A DNA stretch of 64,000 nucleotides from Castor canadensis (Eukaryota > Chordata > Mammalia > Rodentia > Castoridae): assembly GCF_047511655.1 (NCBI RefSeq), contig NC_133396.1:136533490-136597489 (forward strand), given 5' to 3'. Both the position numbers and the translations under genes were made by a program. Below the pieces are notes generated by a model. That model made no database searches. It was not told the DNA's origin and saw nothing but the letters and a program-made list of their open reading frames with translations. Each line of letters starts with the position of its first letter. Position 1 is the stretch's first letter. Shown here in pieces: positions 24,655 through 35,784 of this stretch.

Positions 24655-25212
24655 GAAAAAAACTAAAAAAAGAAAGAACAACCAAGAACCTTTGATTTCC
24701 CTAAAGAGATTGTAATTGGCACCATTTGATCTATGGTGTCATTTAGGCCTAGGATTTCTTTGTGGATTTTTTGTCTGGATGACCTATCTATGGGTGATAG
24801 AGGAGTATTAAAATCTCCCACTGCCACTGTGTTGGGTTCTATATGGCTTTTAAGTTCTTTAGTGTATGTTTGATGAGGTTGGGTGCATTGACATTGGGTA
24901 CATATATGTTGATAATTGATATTTCCTTTTGATGTATTGTCCCTTTTATTAATATGGATGTCTTCTACTCATTTGTCTCATTTGACCATTGTAAGTTTGA
25001 AGTCTATTTTGTCTGATATAAGTATTGCTACTCCTGCCTGTTTTCAGGGGCCATAAGCTTCGTAAATCTTCTTTCAACCTTTCACACTAAGCCAGTGCTT
25101 ATTTCTGTTAACAAGGTGGGTCTCTTGTAAACAACAGACTATTGGGATTTCCTTTACTAACCAGTTTGCCAAATGGTGTCTCTTTATGGAGTAGTTGAGG
25201 CCATTGACATTG
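24655..25212 (-). mobile_element. L1 ORF2 endonuclease segment, inverted 5' part
   Basis: The minus strand translates to the start of the LINE-1 ORF2 endonuclease domain. The visible peptide [19 protein letters not shown] is followed by VCCLQETHL, which includes the conserved N and QET motif used in metal binding. Reading on, the frame breaks but still follows the endonuclease to roughly its residue 190. It lies head-to-head with the ORF2 3' part that begins at about 25213, so it is the flipped 5' portion of the same insertion. Non-functional. Confidence 0.88.
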
Positions 25213-26900
25213 TTAATGCAATGCCCATCAAAAGTCCAATGACCTTCATCACAGAGATTGAAAAATCTACCCTCAAGTTCATTTGGAAACAAAAGACTGA
25301 GAATAGCCAAGGCAATACTGAGAAAAAGAGCAACGCTGGAGGTATCACAATACCTGACTTCAAGCTATACTACAGAGCTGTAGCGAAAAAAAAACAGCAT
25401 GGTATTAGCACAAAAATAGATTTGAAGACCAGTGGAATAGAAGACAGGGGTTGGATATGAATCCACACAGCTATGCCCACCTTACTTTTGGCAAAGATGC
25501 CAAAAACATGCCATAGAGAAAAGACAGCCTCTTCAACAAATATTGTTGAGAAAAGTGGATATCTGCCTAAGAAAACTGAAACTAGATCTGTGACTGTCAC
25601 CCTGTAGTAGGATCAACTCAAAGTCAATTAAGGACCTTAATATCAGATCTGAAAACTTGAAGCTAGTATAGGAAATTGCAGTGAATACCCCCTCTAAAAA
25701 AAAAACTTCTAAATTTAAGAGGCTGCCCACAAAATAGGAGAAAATCTTTGCTAGCTATACATAAGACAGGGGACTAATAACCACAAAATACAGGGGACTA
25801 AAAAACTAAACTCTCCAAAAATCAATGAACAAATAAAGAAATGGGCAACTAAACTAAACAGAACTTTTTCAAAGAAAGAAATCCAAATGGCGAAAAAGCA
25901 CATGAAGAAATGCTCACCATCTCTGACCAAAAAGGTAATCCAAATCAAAACCACACTAAGATTCCACCTCACCCCTGTTAGCATTGCTACCATCAAGAAC
26001 ACCACCAACAACAAATATTGATTTAAAAAAAAAGAACCCTGTACATGCTGATGGAAATGGAAGCTAGTACAAACATTGTGGAAAACAATATGAAGTCTAC
26101 TTAAAAAACGGAACATAAATATTCCATATGATCCAGCAATCCCACTCTTAGGGATATACCCACAGGAATGAGACTCAGGTCACTCCAGAGGCACCTGCAC
26201 ACCCATGTTTATTGCGGCACTATTCACAATAGCCAAGTTATGGAAACAACCAAGATGCCCCACCACTGACAAATGGATCAAGAAAATGTGGTATCTATAC
26301 ACAATGGAATTTTGTTCAGCCACAAAGAAAAATGAAATTTTTTCATTTGCAGAAAAATGGATGGAACTGGAGAACATCATCTTAAGTGAAGTCAGTCAGC
26401 CTCAGAAGACCAAAATCATGTTCTACCTCATATGCAGATTACAGACCCAAAACAAATACAGTAATATTATTGAACATGGGTCATACACTAAGGGGAGACT
26501 GCACACAGGAGGGATAGGAAAAGGAAGGAAACCTAAAACTTTAATGTAGTTGACATGTTCACTGTATAGGAGTGAATATAATATTCTTAAACTGGCAGAG
26601 GCCACTATGGGAAGGGGACTAGGAAGTAGTGAAGAGATCTGGTAGAGATGAACCAATTTGGGTTGTAATACACATATTCATGGAAACAATACAAGGGATC
26701 TCCCTGTATAGCTATCTTTATGTCAAACTAGCAAAGCTGTTATGCTTTTCTTAATATCTTATATGGTTTTTTCAACAAAATTTGAGAATAAGAGGGTGGG
26801 ACAGGTTCTGCCCGGAGGTGAGGAGGGAGGGGGAAGTGCCCCAAATAATGTATACACATGTAAATAAATGAAAAAATAATAAAATTTTTAAAAAATAAAA
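25213..26900 (+). mobile_element. L1 ORF2 C-terminal half, 3'UTR and A-rich tail
   Basis: Plus-strand translations match consecutive parts of ORF2: [15 protein letters not shown] and [12 protein letters not shown] near 25215-25380, then the C-terminal region with MFIAALFTIAKLWKQPRCPTT from 26205. The 3'UTR contains a G-rich stretch (about 26795-26835) and ends 'tgtatacacatgtaaataaa' followed by an A-rich tail. Frameshifts and stops disrupt ORF2. This is the least decayed L1 in the window. Confidence 0.92.
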
Positions 26901-27040
26901 TTTCTATTCTAATGGGACAGCATTTATGAGAATCCAGAAGACCCACAAGTTCTAATAAAATTTATACTGACCTTAGAATAATGATAAATCCATGCCCTAA
27001 CTCCCACAATAAAAGAAGTTACAATTGAAACAGAAACCAT

Positions 27041-27133
27041 GGCTGGTAAGTGGCTCAAGTGGAAGAGCGCCTGCCTAATAAGTGTGAGGCCCTGAGTTCA
27101 AACCCCAGTACTGCCTACAACAACAACAAAAAA
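27041..27133 (+). mobile_element. tRNA-derived ID-like SINE, long form
   Basis: Starts 'ggctggtaagtggctcaagt', has 'gcgcctgcctaataagtgtg' and 'gagttcaaaccccagtactg', and ends in a (CAA)n/A tail. A short flanking match (gaaacca at 27033-27039 and 27147-27153) is a possible target-site duplication. Confidence 0.93.
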
Positions 27134-28216
27134 TTGGGAAAAGAAGGAAACCACATTTATCCTTATTTATTGACTATTATTACCATATATCTCCTTTTAT
27201 TATAAAACTCAACAAAAATGAGTGCTGTGCTATTAGAGTCGCTCAAGCTGTTATAGTAGATGTACATGGAGGTTCAGACTTCATTCAGGAAATTGTTTTT
27301 CCTCACTCACATAAATTCCAGTTGGTTGTGAGTGTGATCAGGGATGGCAACAGACATCCTGATGCAGACTGGACCAGAAAGGGCAATGCTCTGATGTTGT
27401 CCGGCTACTAGGTGGGAGATGAGAGCAGCTGAAGAATTCCACAGGAGGTTCTGTGGGTCAGCCCTGGTGATTAAGCTTCTGTTAACCTGGTGACAAAAAG
27501 GTTCACAGGCCTGATAGATTCTCCAGTTTGACACAGATATTCTTTGAGAAGCACAGAAATAAAAGTAACAGTAACAAAATGTAGATAATTAAAGGATTTA
27601 GTAAATAGAAAAGGTTAAGATCAACTTGTATTTTTATTCAACTAGTATAAAAAAAATTCAACAAGCTAAATAAGATCAACCAAAATAAGCAAATTCTGTT
27701 CAAATAGACGTGAAAAAAAAGCAGAGGGGAATAGATACAATAAATTTTGTGAAAGGAAATAAATTCAAAATGTTTCTCTAAATCCATATTCAAGGTATTA
27801 AAAATATGGTTTAATAGGTTTCCATCTTTGGTATTTTATTATAGTTATAACAGATTTGATAGCACTCAACCAAAAACTTAAGGGAAATTGTGAGTTCTTA
27901 TCATATTTTGAATATAGAATTATATCTATATTCTCACTTAATACATCTGATAATAGGGTAATATTATATAAAAAAGATAACTGCTACAATAAATCATGAG
28001 AGTGTTACAGTGCAGACTCTTCAGGTTAAACTACTGGGATGCCACTTGGAGATGCTCTGCTATGTTTCTCTGTTTTTTTCTCTATTCCATTTTGAATAAT
28101 GTTTATTAACTTGTCTCCCACTTGACTGAACCTTTCTTCTTCTGTATCCAGTGTGTTCTATGTGCAATCAATGTTTCATTCTATTAGCATATATTTTCAC
28201 ATTTCTATTTGTTTTT
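27134..28216. other. Unique sequence with an unexplained GC-richer patch
   Basis: The stretch 27239-27540 is less AT-rich than its surroundings and carries a 75-codon minus-strand frame with no recognisable domain. It could be an LTR or old pseudogene piece. The remainder is AT-rich and unassigned. Confidence 0.35.
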
Positions 28217-28444
28217 GTTTGTTTATTTATATATTTTGCAGTTTTGGGGCCTGAACTCAGGGAGTTGTGCTTGCTAGGTGGGTGCTCTACCACTGAGCCA
28301 CTCAGCCAGCCCTATTTTGCATTAGGTATTTTCTGAGAAAGGCTCTTATGAACTATTTGACTGGGGCTGGCTTCAAACCATGATCTTCCTTTTCGCTGCC
28401 TCCTTAATAGCTAAGATTATAGGCATGAGCCACTGGCACCCAAC
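28217..28444 (-). mobile_element. Composite B1-ID SINE (B1-dID type)
   Basis: In antisense, an ID-like unit (28240-28313, 'cttgctaggtgggtgctcta', 'accactgagccactcagcc') is followed by a B1 monomer (about 28325-28443, 'ggcttcaaaccatgatct', 'attataggcatgagccac'). In sense the order is therefore B1 then ID. A near-perfect target-site duplication (tctatttgttttt at 28204-28216, tctatttgctttt at 28445-28457) frames the whole unit, so it inserted as one piece. Confidence 0.9.
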
Positions 28445-28457
28445 TCTATTTGCTTTT

Positions 28458-30814
28458 AAAGATAAAGTTCTTCTAAAGTGATCTATTTATTCATGCACAG
28501 TCTACGTTTTCCACAATCCCCTTAAAAATTTCAGTAGTTGTTTGATGTATTGTTCATATAATTCCATATTCTCAATTGTCTCTGTGTTTTTTAATTGACT
28601 ATTTCCACTCATGCCCACAGATCTTTCACTATATTTCACATGCATTATTTCTATTTCAGATGACAAATTGCATGTGGAAGGGTTGTACAGATAAAAGTAA
28701 TAAAATTTGTATACAGGATGTCAGTCAATGAGTACCTATAGCTGGATGACTCTAGTCTGACATTGAGAAGTGTCTGGGCATTGTTGCAGTTTTGGATTTA
28801 AATTAATCACATGCTTCAAATATTTGAAGGATGAGATTATGTTCCCTGCAGCAGCACTTGAGTTCTGAGCACCTGTGAGGTCTTGGAGACTTTTATGACT
28901 TACAACCCCATCTCCAGCTTTCCAACTCTTAGGATATTTATTTCTATTTTATGTTTTGTTTTCATAATTTTTGTTCCTGTGTGTTCTTGAGCTCTGCAAT
29001 CCTGCCTCTGACTCTCACCCTCACCAGGTGGTTCTGACTCCAGCCTTTAGAGGTCTACTTCAGGTGAACTGGTGGATGTCCAGGATATCTTACAGGGATT
29101 CATTTCTCTGAACAATTGAGCCCCTGCCCTAGCCATTGTGTGCTCACTGCAGCACATGTGTGAAGTCCTGAGGTGCTTCAGAGATTTCCCTTAGCTTTTC
29201 AGCAAACCATTGATCCATGCTTGGGGAAGACTATGCAAACCAGGAGCCTCTAGTTCAACCTTTCTACCCTGCCCCAGTCTTTAATTTGCTTTCTTGTATA
29301 CTTGTCAGCCCATGGAAAAGTATTGGAAGACAAAATTGGATGCAACTTAGGACTGAGGCTCTACAGGACATTTGTCATTTGGGCATGCATAATTACAAAA
29401 AAAAATTCAAATAAATAAGACATGAATTTTGTCTGTGATTCTTTTTTTCCTACAATCATGCTACCACAGATGAAAGCAATCATGATCTCATTGTAAGGAA
29501 GACATTGTAACTATTGTGAGATTAATGTATGAGATATTAAGATTCTGAACACATTCATAGTTTTGTAAAACTATGATTTCATAGCAAATTTGGAGTTTTG
29601 GACCCTAGGCCCAAACACCTGGCATTCCACATGCCAGGTCCATCCCCTCACCCCTGTATGCCAAATAAAGAGGCATGGTGGAAGTCAGAGAAAGAAGATT
29701 TATTACGTGGCTTAGGACATGCAATGGGAAGAAGCAGAGTAAGCATTCAACCCATCTTTAGTCATTTTCAGGATCTAGACATGAGCCACAGATTTAAGTA
29801 GACTAAAGAACTAAAGACAGTGAACAAAATACACATAGTTAAACAAATACAGGCACAGATTGTTCCAGTTGGTCATTATCTCAGTCCTTGTTCTGGAAGA
29901 GGTTCCAGAGTTGTTACCTGGAGAGTGGTCCATTCTGAGAAGTCTCTACGGTTTGCGGTAGTTTTTGTTCCTTGTCATGAAGACGTTATCACTTTTGTCT
30001 TTCTTAGGATCCAAGTTGATTGCAAAATGACTGCAGAGAGAATGGTTTAGAGCAAAGACAAACACAAAATGAAGGAGAAATTCCATGCTTTTCTCATGTT
30101 TTTAATTAATTTGTGGGTCTAAGTATACAATTTTCTAAAGTTAACTTTGAAATATTATGGTCTTCATGTTTTGTGCCAAGAATCATATCTACTGTTACAT
30201 CTTTTCCTGATATTATTGTACAAACATGAACACACACTGTAATTTAGAGAAGATGGTGATAATTATCCTAAATCCTTAGGTTCTAAAAACACTGAATAAC
30301 ACCCTCTTAAGATTGTCATAGGAAGGCCAGTCTTAAGCTTATTTAAAACAATACATACAAAAATTTATATTCTCACTTTCCAGCACAGACATAAGGAGGA
30401 GACTCCTCCATTTAAGGACTAGTAAATGAAGCTTAAGTCACACCCACTGGCTTCAGTAGTCCCCAGGACATTTTGTCTATTCGTATGCAGAATCAGATGC
30501 AGTCAACAAGTCAGCATCAACTTAAAAGTGATTTCAAACTGTTTTTGTGGGGAAAATATCAAGGCCATAAAGCTACTATTGTGTCACATCCCCTTGTCAT
30601 TTGAGCAGAATAAATCCTACTTAGAGTTGCAATTTGCCCCAATATATCTTTCACTCCACCAACAAATGATAGAAGACAAAGTCCCTAAAAACTTCAACCA
30701 CCAAGTTTTGTCTTTTGAAAAAAAAATGACCTAGATAATCATATCCCCATTAGAATTAATGCATCAATAGAAAATTCAAGGACTGGGTGCAAAGATGAAA
30801 GATGAGAATTGTGT
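28458..30814. other. Unique sequence with possible old LTR
   Basis: The stretch 29595-30060 has an LTR-like flavour in antisense ('gaagatttattacgtggc' would be a polyadenylation region), but I could not place it. A perfect hairpin (acctggcat / atgccaggt, loop of five) lies at 29617-29639. The 28790-29420 part is unassigned, moderately GC-rich and ends in an A-rich run. No gene recognised. Confidence 0.35.
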
Positions 30815-31208
30815 AGGCAGATGGTGGAGTAGAAATACTCAGGACTTTCCTGAGTCTCCATGAGTGTGAAACAAAGCTTCAGGTGCATGACTGTGAGAAG
30901 TGAATGGTGTATAATGACTTAGAAGTGCAACAGTAAAGAGTAGCTAGGGAAAGACAACTAGAAATGCAGAAATATTGAGCTTTAGACTTGCAAAAGAGTA
31001 CCCCTCAGTGGGGCTTTAAGCTAAAAAGAAAATTTTAGTGATATTCATAGGCACAGAATATGGCACCCTACAAAAATATAGTTTAAGATGGAATATCTGC
31101 TATCAATGCAACAGGCACCAGAGAAGGGCCCCCTGCACTTCCTAGCTTGCACACTGGTGAGGTAGTAGGGAATCATCTTGCAATCAGACCTCTTTAAAAT
31201 GGGAGGAA
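30815..31208 (+). mobile_element. L1 5'UTR fragment
   Basis: It begins 'gcagatggtggagtagaaat', the typical start of a mammalian L1 5'UTR. The order of blocks parallels the longer 5'UTR at 36690-38463: 'actttcctgagtctccatg' corresponds to 'actcccctgcatctccaca', and 'gagaagggccccctgcactt' corresponds to the segment near 37060. It ends at the SINE. Confidence 0.6.
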
Positions 31209-31210
31209 CA

Positions 31211-31286
31211 GAGCTGATGGAGTGGCTCAAGTGGTAGAGCACCTGCCTAGCAAGCATGAGGCCCTGAGTTCAAATTCCAGTGCTAC

Positions 31287-31287
<1 letters not shown>
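31211..31287 (+). mobile_element. tRNA-derived ID-like SINE, long form
   Basis: Very close to the consensus seen in this window: 'gtggctcaagtggtagagca', 'cctgcctagcaagcatgagg', 'gagttcaaattccagtgct'. Its 3' tail has become a long TA microsatellite rather than an A-rich tail. Confidence 0.95.

Positions 31288-31355
<68 letters not shown>
31288..31355. repeat. (TA)n microsatellite
   Basis: A TA dinucleotide run with two interruptions. Overlapping open frames that read Tyr-Ile repeats are artefacts. It starts exactly where the SINE ends. Confidence 0.97.
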
Positions 31356-32527
31356 TACGAGGAATATCAGAGAAGCAGCCTGCTTATTTGGTCCTGCTGG
31401 GATTAGTCATCCATCACTGCAGAAAGCACAGGTCATTCAGGTTTACCATCTGCCAATCAAGTGCCTCACATCTTAATTTCATCAGTAGTACTGGTTTAAT
31501 TGTCTATTTCGTAGACTCCACTTCTGCTTGGATATAACCTTCTAGAGCCTCTAATAGCAGCATGCATTTCTTTCCAGCCATCTATATTCCTTTTCAGTAG
31601 TCCCTTGGAACTTGAATTCCTTGGAACTTCAAGGAGGCAGTGTCTGCAGTCATTCTATAGCCATCTACAAAAAGTGAGTAACCATGGAGATTTAAGATAC
31701 TGTTTGTTGTTGTTCAGAATCACTATTTATTCTTTTATCTTTTGTTTGTTTTCTTTACCTATAGTAATTGTCAGGTCAGATCTGTTTTTGCAGCAATTAC
31801 GAAGAGAAAGGAGAAACAATGCCCAAGTAGTCTAAAATGAGTCCTCGGGGCAACAGACATTAGGGAAAACTCATACAAGCATAAGCATTTGCAAGTGTGT
31901 AGGTTTTATAAATTTCCATAAAATTCTATGGTAATGCAGGCAGGTTTTGAGCTCTGGGTCAACTTTGGTTGTTGGAGTTTTCAGATATACAAGATTGCAA
32001 AATAACCAGCTATTCCCCTTGGAGTCCAAGCTTTCTGATTGCAATAATATGAAATGGGTGGTCTTTATTCCCTACAGATATTCTGTCTCCTTGAAATTCT
32101 CTTGATTCAATACCAATCTTTCCCCTGGATAGAGCAAACAAAGGGAGCGAAGTCTTGAAGCTGAGGGTGCACAGGAGCCTAGTGTCTCCCAGCTCTGGCA
32201 TTCAGCCTCAATAGTCACCAGTTATTTTCCTTAAATTAGAGCTGACTTTTATGAAACACAGGAGGCTACTCGCTTTTTGAAGAAGAATATGGTGGGAATC
32301 AGTTTGGGACAATTACAGCTTACCTTTCATATTGCAATGGCAATCCTCTGTTTTGAAATTGCCTTCCATTATAGATTAAATCATCACCTTTCACTTTCTC
32401 CTGGAAAGCCTCCCACTTGGAACATGCTTTTGTCAAATATCCTGAGCTAGTCTCTTTTACTTGACTCAAAGAATGGCTTTTATCCACGTTCTGTTGAGTT
32501 TTGCTCTCCTGAAATTTTTTTTTTCAA
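31356..32527. other. Unique non-coding sequence
   Basis: No gene or repeat recognised. Short frames at 31605-31835 (plus) and 32010-32201 (minus) have no domain. Confidence 0.45.
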
Positions 32528-32860
32528 ACTTTGATCCTTTTTATTTTATTTTCATTTTTCTTTTATTATTCATATGTGCATACAAGGCTTGGTTCATTTC
32601 TCCCCCCTGCCCCCACCCCCTCCCTTACCACCCACTCCGCCCCCTCCCTCTCCACCCCCTCAATACCCAGCAGAAACTATTTTGCCCTTATTTCTAATTT
32701 TGTTGTAGAGAGACTATAAGCAATAATAGGAAGGAACAAGGGTTTTTGCTGGTTGAGATAAGGATAGCTATACAGGGCATTGACTCACATTGATTTCCTG
32801 TGCATGGGTGTTACCTTCTAGGTTAATTCTTTTTGATCTAACCTTTCCTCTTCTCCTGAA
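32528..32860 (-). mobile_element. L1 3'UTR, antisense
   Basis: Reverse complement of the L1 3' end seen at 26780-26900 and 47971-48125: 'attcatatgtgcatacaagg' opposite 'cacatgtgaataaatgaa', then the C-rich tract 32598-32660 (the 3'UTR G-rich tract in antisense), then more 3'UTR including 'ggatagctatacagggcatt'. The C-rich tract makes Pro-rich chance frames. Confidence 0.75.
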
Positions 32861-33904
32861 ATTTTATTTAAATTTCACAACATGTTGAGTCTAAGAGATT
32901 AGAGTCAATCTTAAACATTTCTTTCATGTTACTTGAACTTGAAATAGAATCTGTATACACAGCACATATGTACACACACACACATACTCACAATTTTTAC
33001 TTTCAAATTACTTTTATGAAGAATAAGTTGAATAGCAGATGTTGGTACCTATAATAACTACTGTGATAGATTGTTCATTAAATGTAGAAAAGTTGTATTT
33101 ATTATTTAAAAGATGACACATTGTTTACATTGCACCTGAATTACAGTTTCTCATTTCTTCATCTATACAGAGGCTGCAAAACACCATGAATTTCAATACT
33201 GTGAGAAAAAAAATCATGTCTAAAAGTCCTAATGCTATTATTGGTACTTCATTGAGTCCAAATCACCTTCAGCAAATCTCTTCACCTACTCCTCTGAACC
33301 TATGTTGAACTATTTTCCTCATAGAGCAAAACACCATAACACTAGTTCTTTCTCCTCTAACATGTTATTTTTTGATCAGTGCTTAAACTATGATATTTTA
33401 TCTACCAGAAATATTTTTCCCAATATGTGACTCCTTCTCACAAAACCTCAAGTATTAACAGGCTCTTCAGGAAAACATTTGCTACTGTCCTTCATAAAGT
33501 AGCCCTGCTTCACTATCACATTCCATTTCTTCATAATAACCAACAAAATTTGTAAAGATGCTAGATATTTGCGTTATGGACCCTCCTAATTGTAAATGAA
33601 GAATATGACTTTTAAAGCAGTGATCAACTTTGAGTCCTCCTGCACAATTTAAATAGGGAATGGCTGAGAACTGAGAAATTATTTTTTCCAGCAAGAAATA
33701 GGCAGGAAAAGGAAAAAAATTAAGGGTTTCCAAAAAATTAAAACAAAATTATACTTTCTGCAAAGTTTGTCAATAAAGTAAGGCACAAATATAAGAAATT
33801 CTTATATTGAAAAATCTTCAATGTGCATGAAGATTTTTGTTTTGTAACATGGGAAAACATCAAGCAAATGATGGGCCACGAGAAGAGGCTGTGAACTTGA
33901 GTGA
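32861..33904. other. Unique sequence with a short CA run and two hairpins
   Basis: A (CA)n-like run lies at 32956-32992. At 33810-33838 a perfect 11-bp stem with a seven-base loop follows a smaller palindrome at 33790-33804. No gene recognised. Confidence 0.45.
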
Positions 33905-34127
33905 GTTCTACTGAGTGGTTACTATGTGCAGAGTACTGAACGGTTCAAATGCTTTATCTGTATGCCAGATGTAACCTACTCATTTCTCTAGTAACTCTGT
34001 GAGGCAGTTGATGTCCAACTTCAGACAGAAAAACAGAGTATCGAAGGTCACAAAGCTAACAGATGATAGAGCTGGAAATTGAACACAGGTGGCCTGTCAC
34101 AATTGCTTTCACCACTATTCCGTGTTG
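33905..34127 (+). mobile_element. MIR SINE
   Basis: A clear MIR in sense: 'ctactgagtggttactatgt', 'gcagagtactgaac', 'taactctgtgaggcagttga', 'ggtcacaaagctaacagat', 'ggaaattgaacacaggtgg'. Nearly full length and the best MIR in the window. Confidence 0.92.
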
Positions 34128-35302
34128 TTTCTCAAAAGAAATTAGGGTAATGAACCAAGAACCTAGCTGAGATTGGAGAGAATGAGATGAAAAGAAAGAG
34201 ATTTTAAAAGAGGCCACTGTTCACACATATACTTATTTCTGAAACCTGGAGGAAAAGCAGCATCTACAAAACATTTATTTAGTTCCAACCAAATATCAAC
34301 TAAGTTTTGAAAATACATTAATAATGAAAAGAGAAACTGCCACACCACAGAGACTCCTTTTCCTTTGTCTCAGAAAAGAAATGAGTTATTAATGGTATGC
34401 AGAAATGTTTCTGTTGGCCATTTTTAAGTACGATGGGGTATCAGGAGCAAGCTTTAAGTACAAGTGAAGGAGAGACAAGGATACTGTGCTGAGAGAGTGT
34501 AAGGTGATCTTTAGGAGAGGTAGGACTGATGGCATTAGTTTGCAGGATTGCTACCCAGGGTTATCTTGCAATCTGTGGCTAAGGACAACAGAAAGATGAC
34601 TGATTACCTAAAAAACAAAGGTTAAATTAAAGACATGTCCTCATTAGCACAGTCTGTGGAACAGATGATTTTACAAACAACAAATAATAGCCCAATACTA
34701 TCACAAGATGTATCCTTTCCTGTTCAAATATGTTAGAAGAAGCAGGGAAGGTTTCAATAGAAATTCCTTACAGTAGAATAAAAAATTCAGTTTGGACCAG
34801 CTGATTAGTTGATAAGTGACTACTTCAAGCTTCAGCTCTCGGTATATCACAGGACTCAGAAATTTTAGTTCTGGCTTGTGGTTTTAAGTTATGGATCATT
34901 AAGGATGCGCTAAATATTTAAGTGAAGGAATTGAACTTTAAAGACATTCTTAACAGTTTTGTTGTAATGTTGAAGAAAGAAGACAATTTCAGTTTGACCT
35001 GCTAGTCTCTTGCCCACTGAGTTATTAAATGAGCTCTAAGTCTATCAAATACTGACTTTTTGAAGAGCAATAGTAGTCTGCTGGACCCTCTAAATTGACA
35101 TGTAATTTTCAAGGTTGGTTATTTTCTCTTAAAGATCCTGGGATAATTCCAGATTCATCAGTTTTAAAGACATGAATAGGGTACATAGTTATTTTCAGCT
35201 AGTATACCATTGTTGGAGAGATATTGGTCGAGATAGGGTTAGAAACACTAGGGATAGTCATTCACATATTTTCTGGGTTTTTCCAGATTTCATATTTATG
35301 CT
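34128..35302. other. Unique non-coding sequence
   Basis: Nothing recognised. Confidence 0.45.
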
Positions 35303-35317
35303 ACATTTTGATTTTTT

Positions 35318-35487
35318 CTTTTTGTACTGGGGTTTGAACTCAGGGCCTGCACCTTGAACCACTTGGCCAGCCCTTTTTGTGTTGTATATTTTCGAGATAG
35401 GGTCTCACGGTACTCTTTCCCAGGGTGGCTTCAAACCGTGATTCTTCTGATCTCTGGATTACAGGCATGAGCCTCCAGCACCTGGCC
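35318..35487 (-). mobile_element. Composite B1-ID SINE with short ID unit
   Basis: In antisense: a short ID-like unit ('ggggtttgaactcagggcct', 'gaaccacttggccagccc') missing the middle of the long form, then a B1 monomer ('gagatagggtctcacggta', 'ggcttcaaaccgtgattc', 'attacaggcatgagcctcc'). A perfect 15-bp target-site duplication (acattttgatttttt) lies at 35303-35317 and 35488-35502. The intact duplication suggests a fairly recent insertion. Confidence 0.95.
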
Positions 35488-35588
35488 ACATTTTGATTTT
35501 TTAAAGATTATGTTAAATGCAAAGTGTACATGTTAACTCTTTTATATGTTCCAGTTTTTACTTTCTTGTTCAATCAAAATGAGTAATG

Positions 35589-35784
35589 TGGCTGGTGGGG
35601 AAGGTATATGTCTGCAATTCCAGCTACATGGGAGTTATACATAGGAGGCTTGCATCCAATGCCAGTCCTGGGCAAAGAGCATGAGACCCTATCTGAAAAA
35701 CAACTAAAGGAAAAAGAGTGGGAGATATGGCTCAAGTGACAGAGCAAGTGGCCCCAAATTCCAACCCCAGAACAGCAAAATAAT
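35589..35784 (+). mobile_element. Composite B1-ID SINE, diverged
   Basis: A B1 monomer ('ggctggtggggaaggtatat', 'gcaattccagctacatggga', 'catgagaccctatctgaaaa') is followed by an ID-like unit ('gagatatggctcaagtgaca', 'aaattccaaccccagaacag'). Same architecture as the neighbour 100 bp upstream but opposite orientation and more diverged. Confidence 0.82.

Noticed and set aside
25074..25310. Endonuclease-like minus-strand frame as a host gene
   Set aside because: It is the L1 ORF2 endonuclease start, truncated and inverted.
26205..26549. 114-codon plus frame as a gene
   Set aside because: It matches the C-terminus of L1 ORF2 and runs into the L1 3'UTR.
31222..31537. Two overlapping plus frames rich in Tyr-Ile
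   Set aside because: They read through a SINE and a (TA)n run; artefact.
32598..32697. Proline-rich protein frames
   Set aside because: They translate the C-rich antisense tract of an L1 3'UTR.
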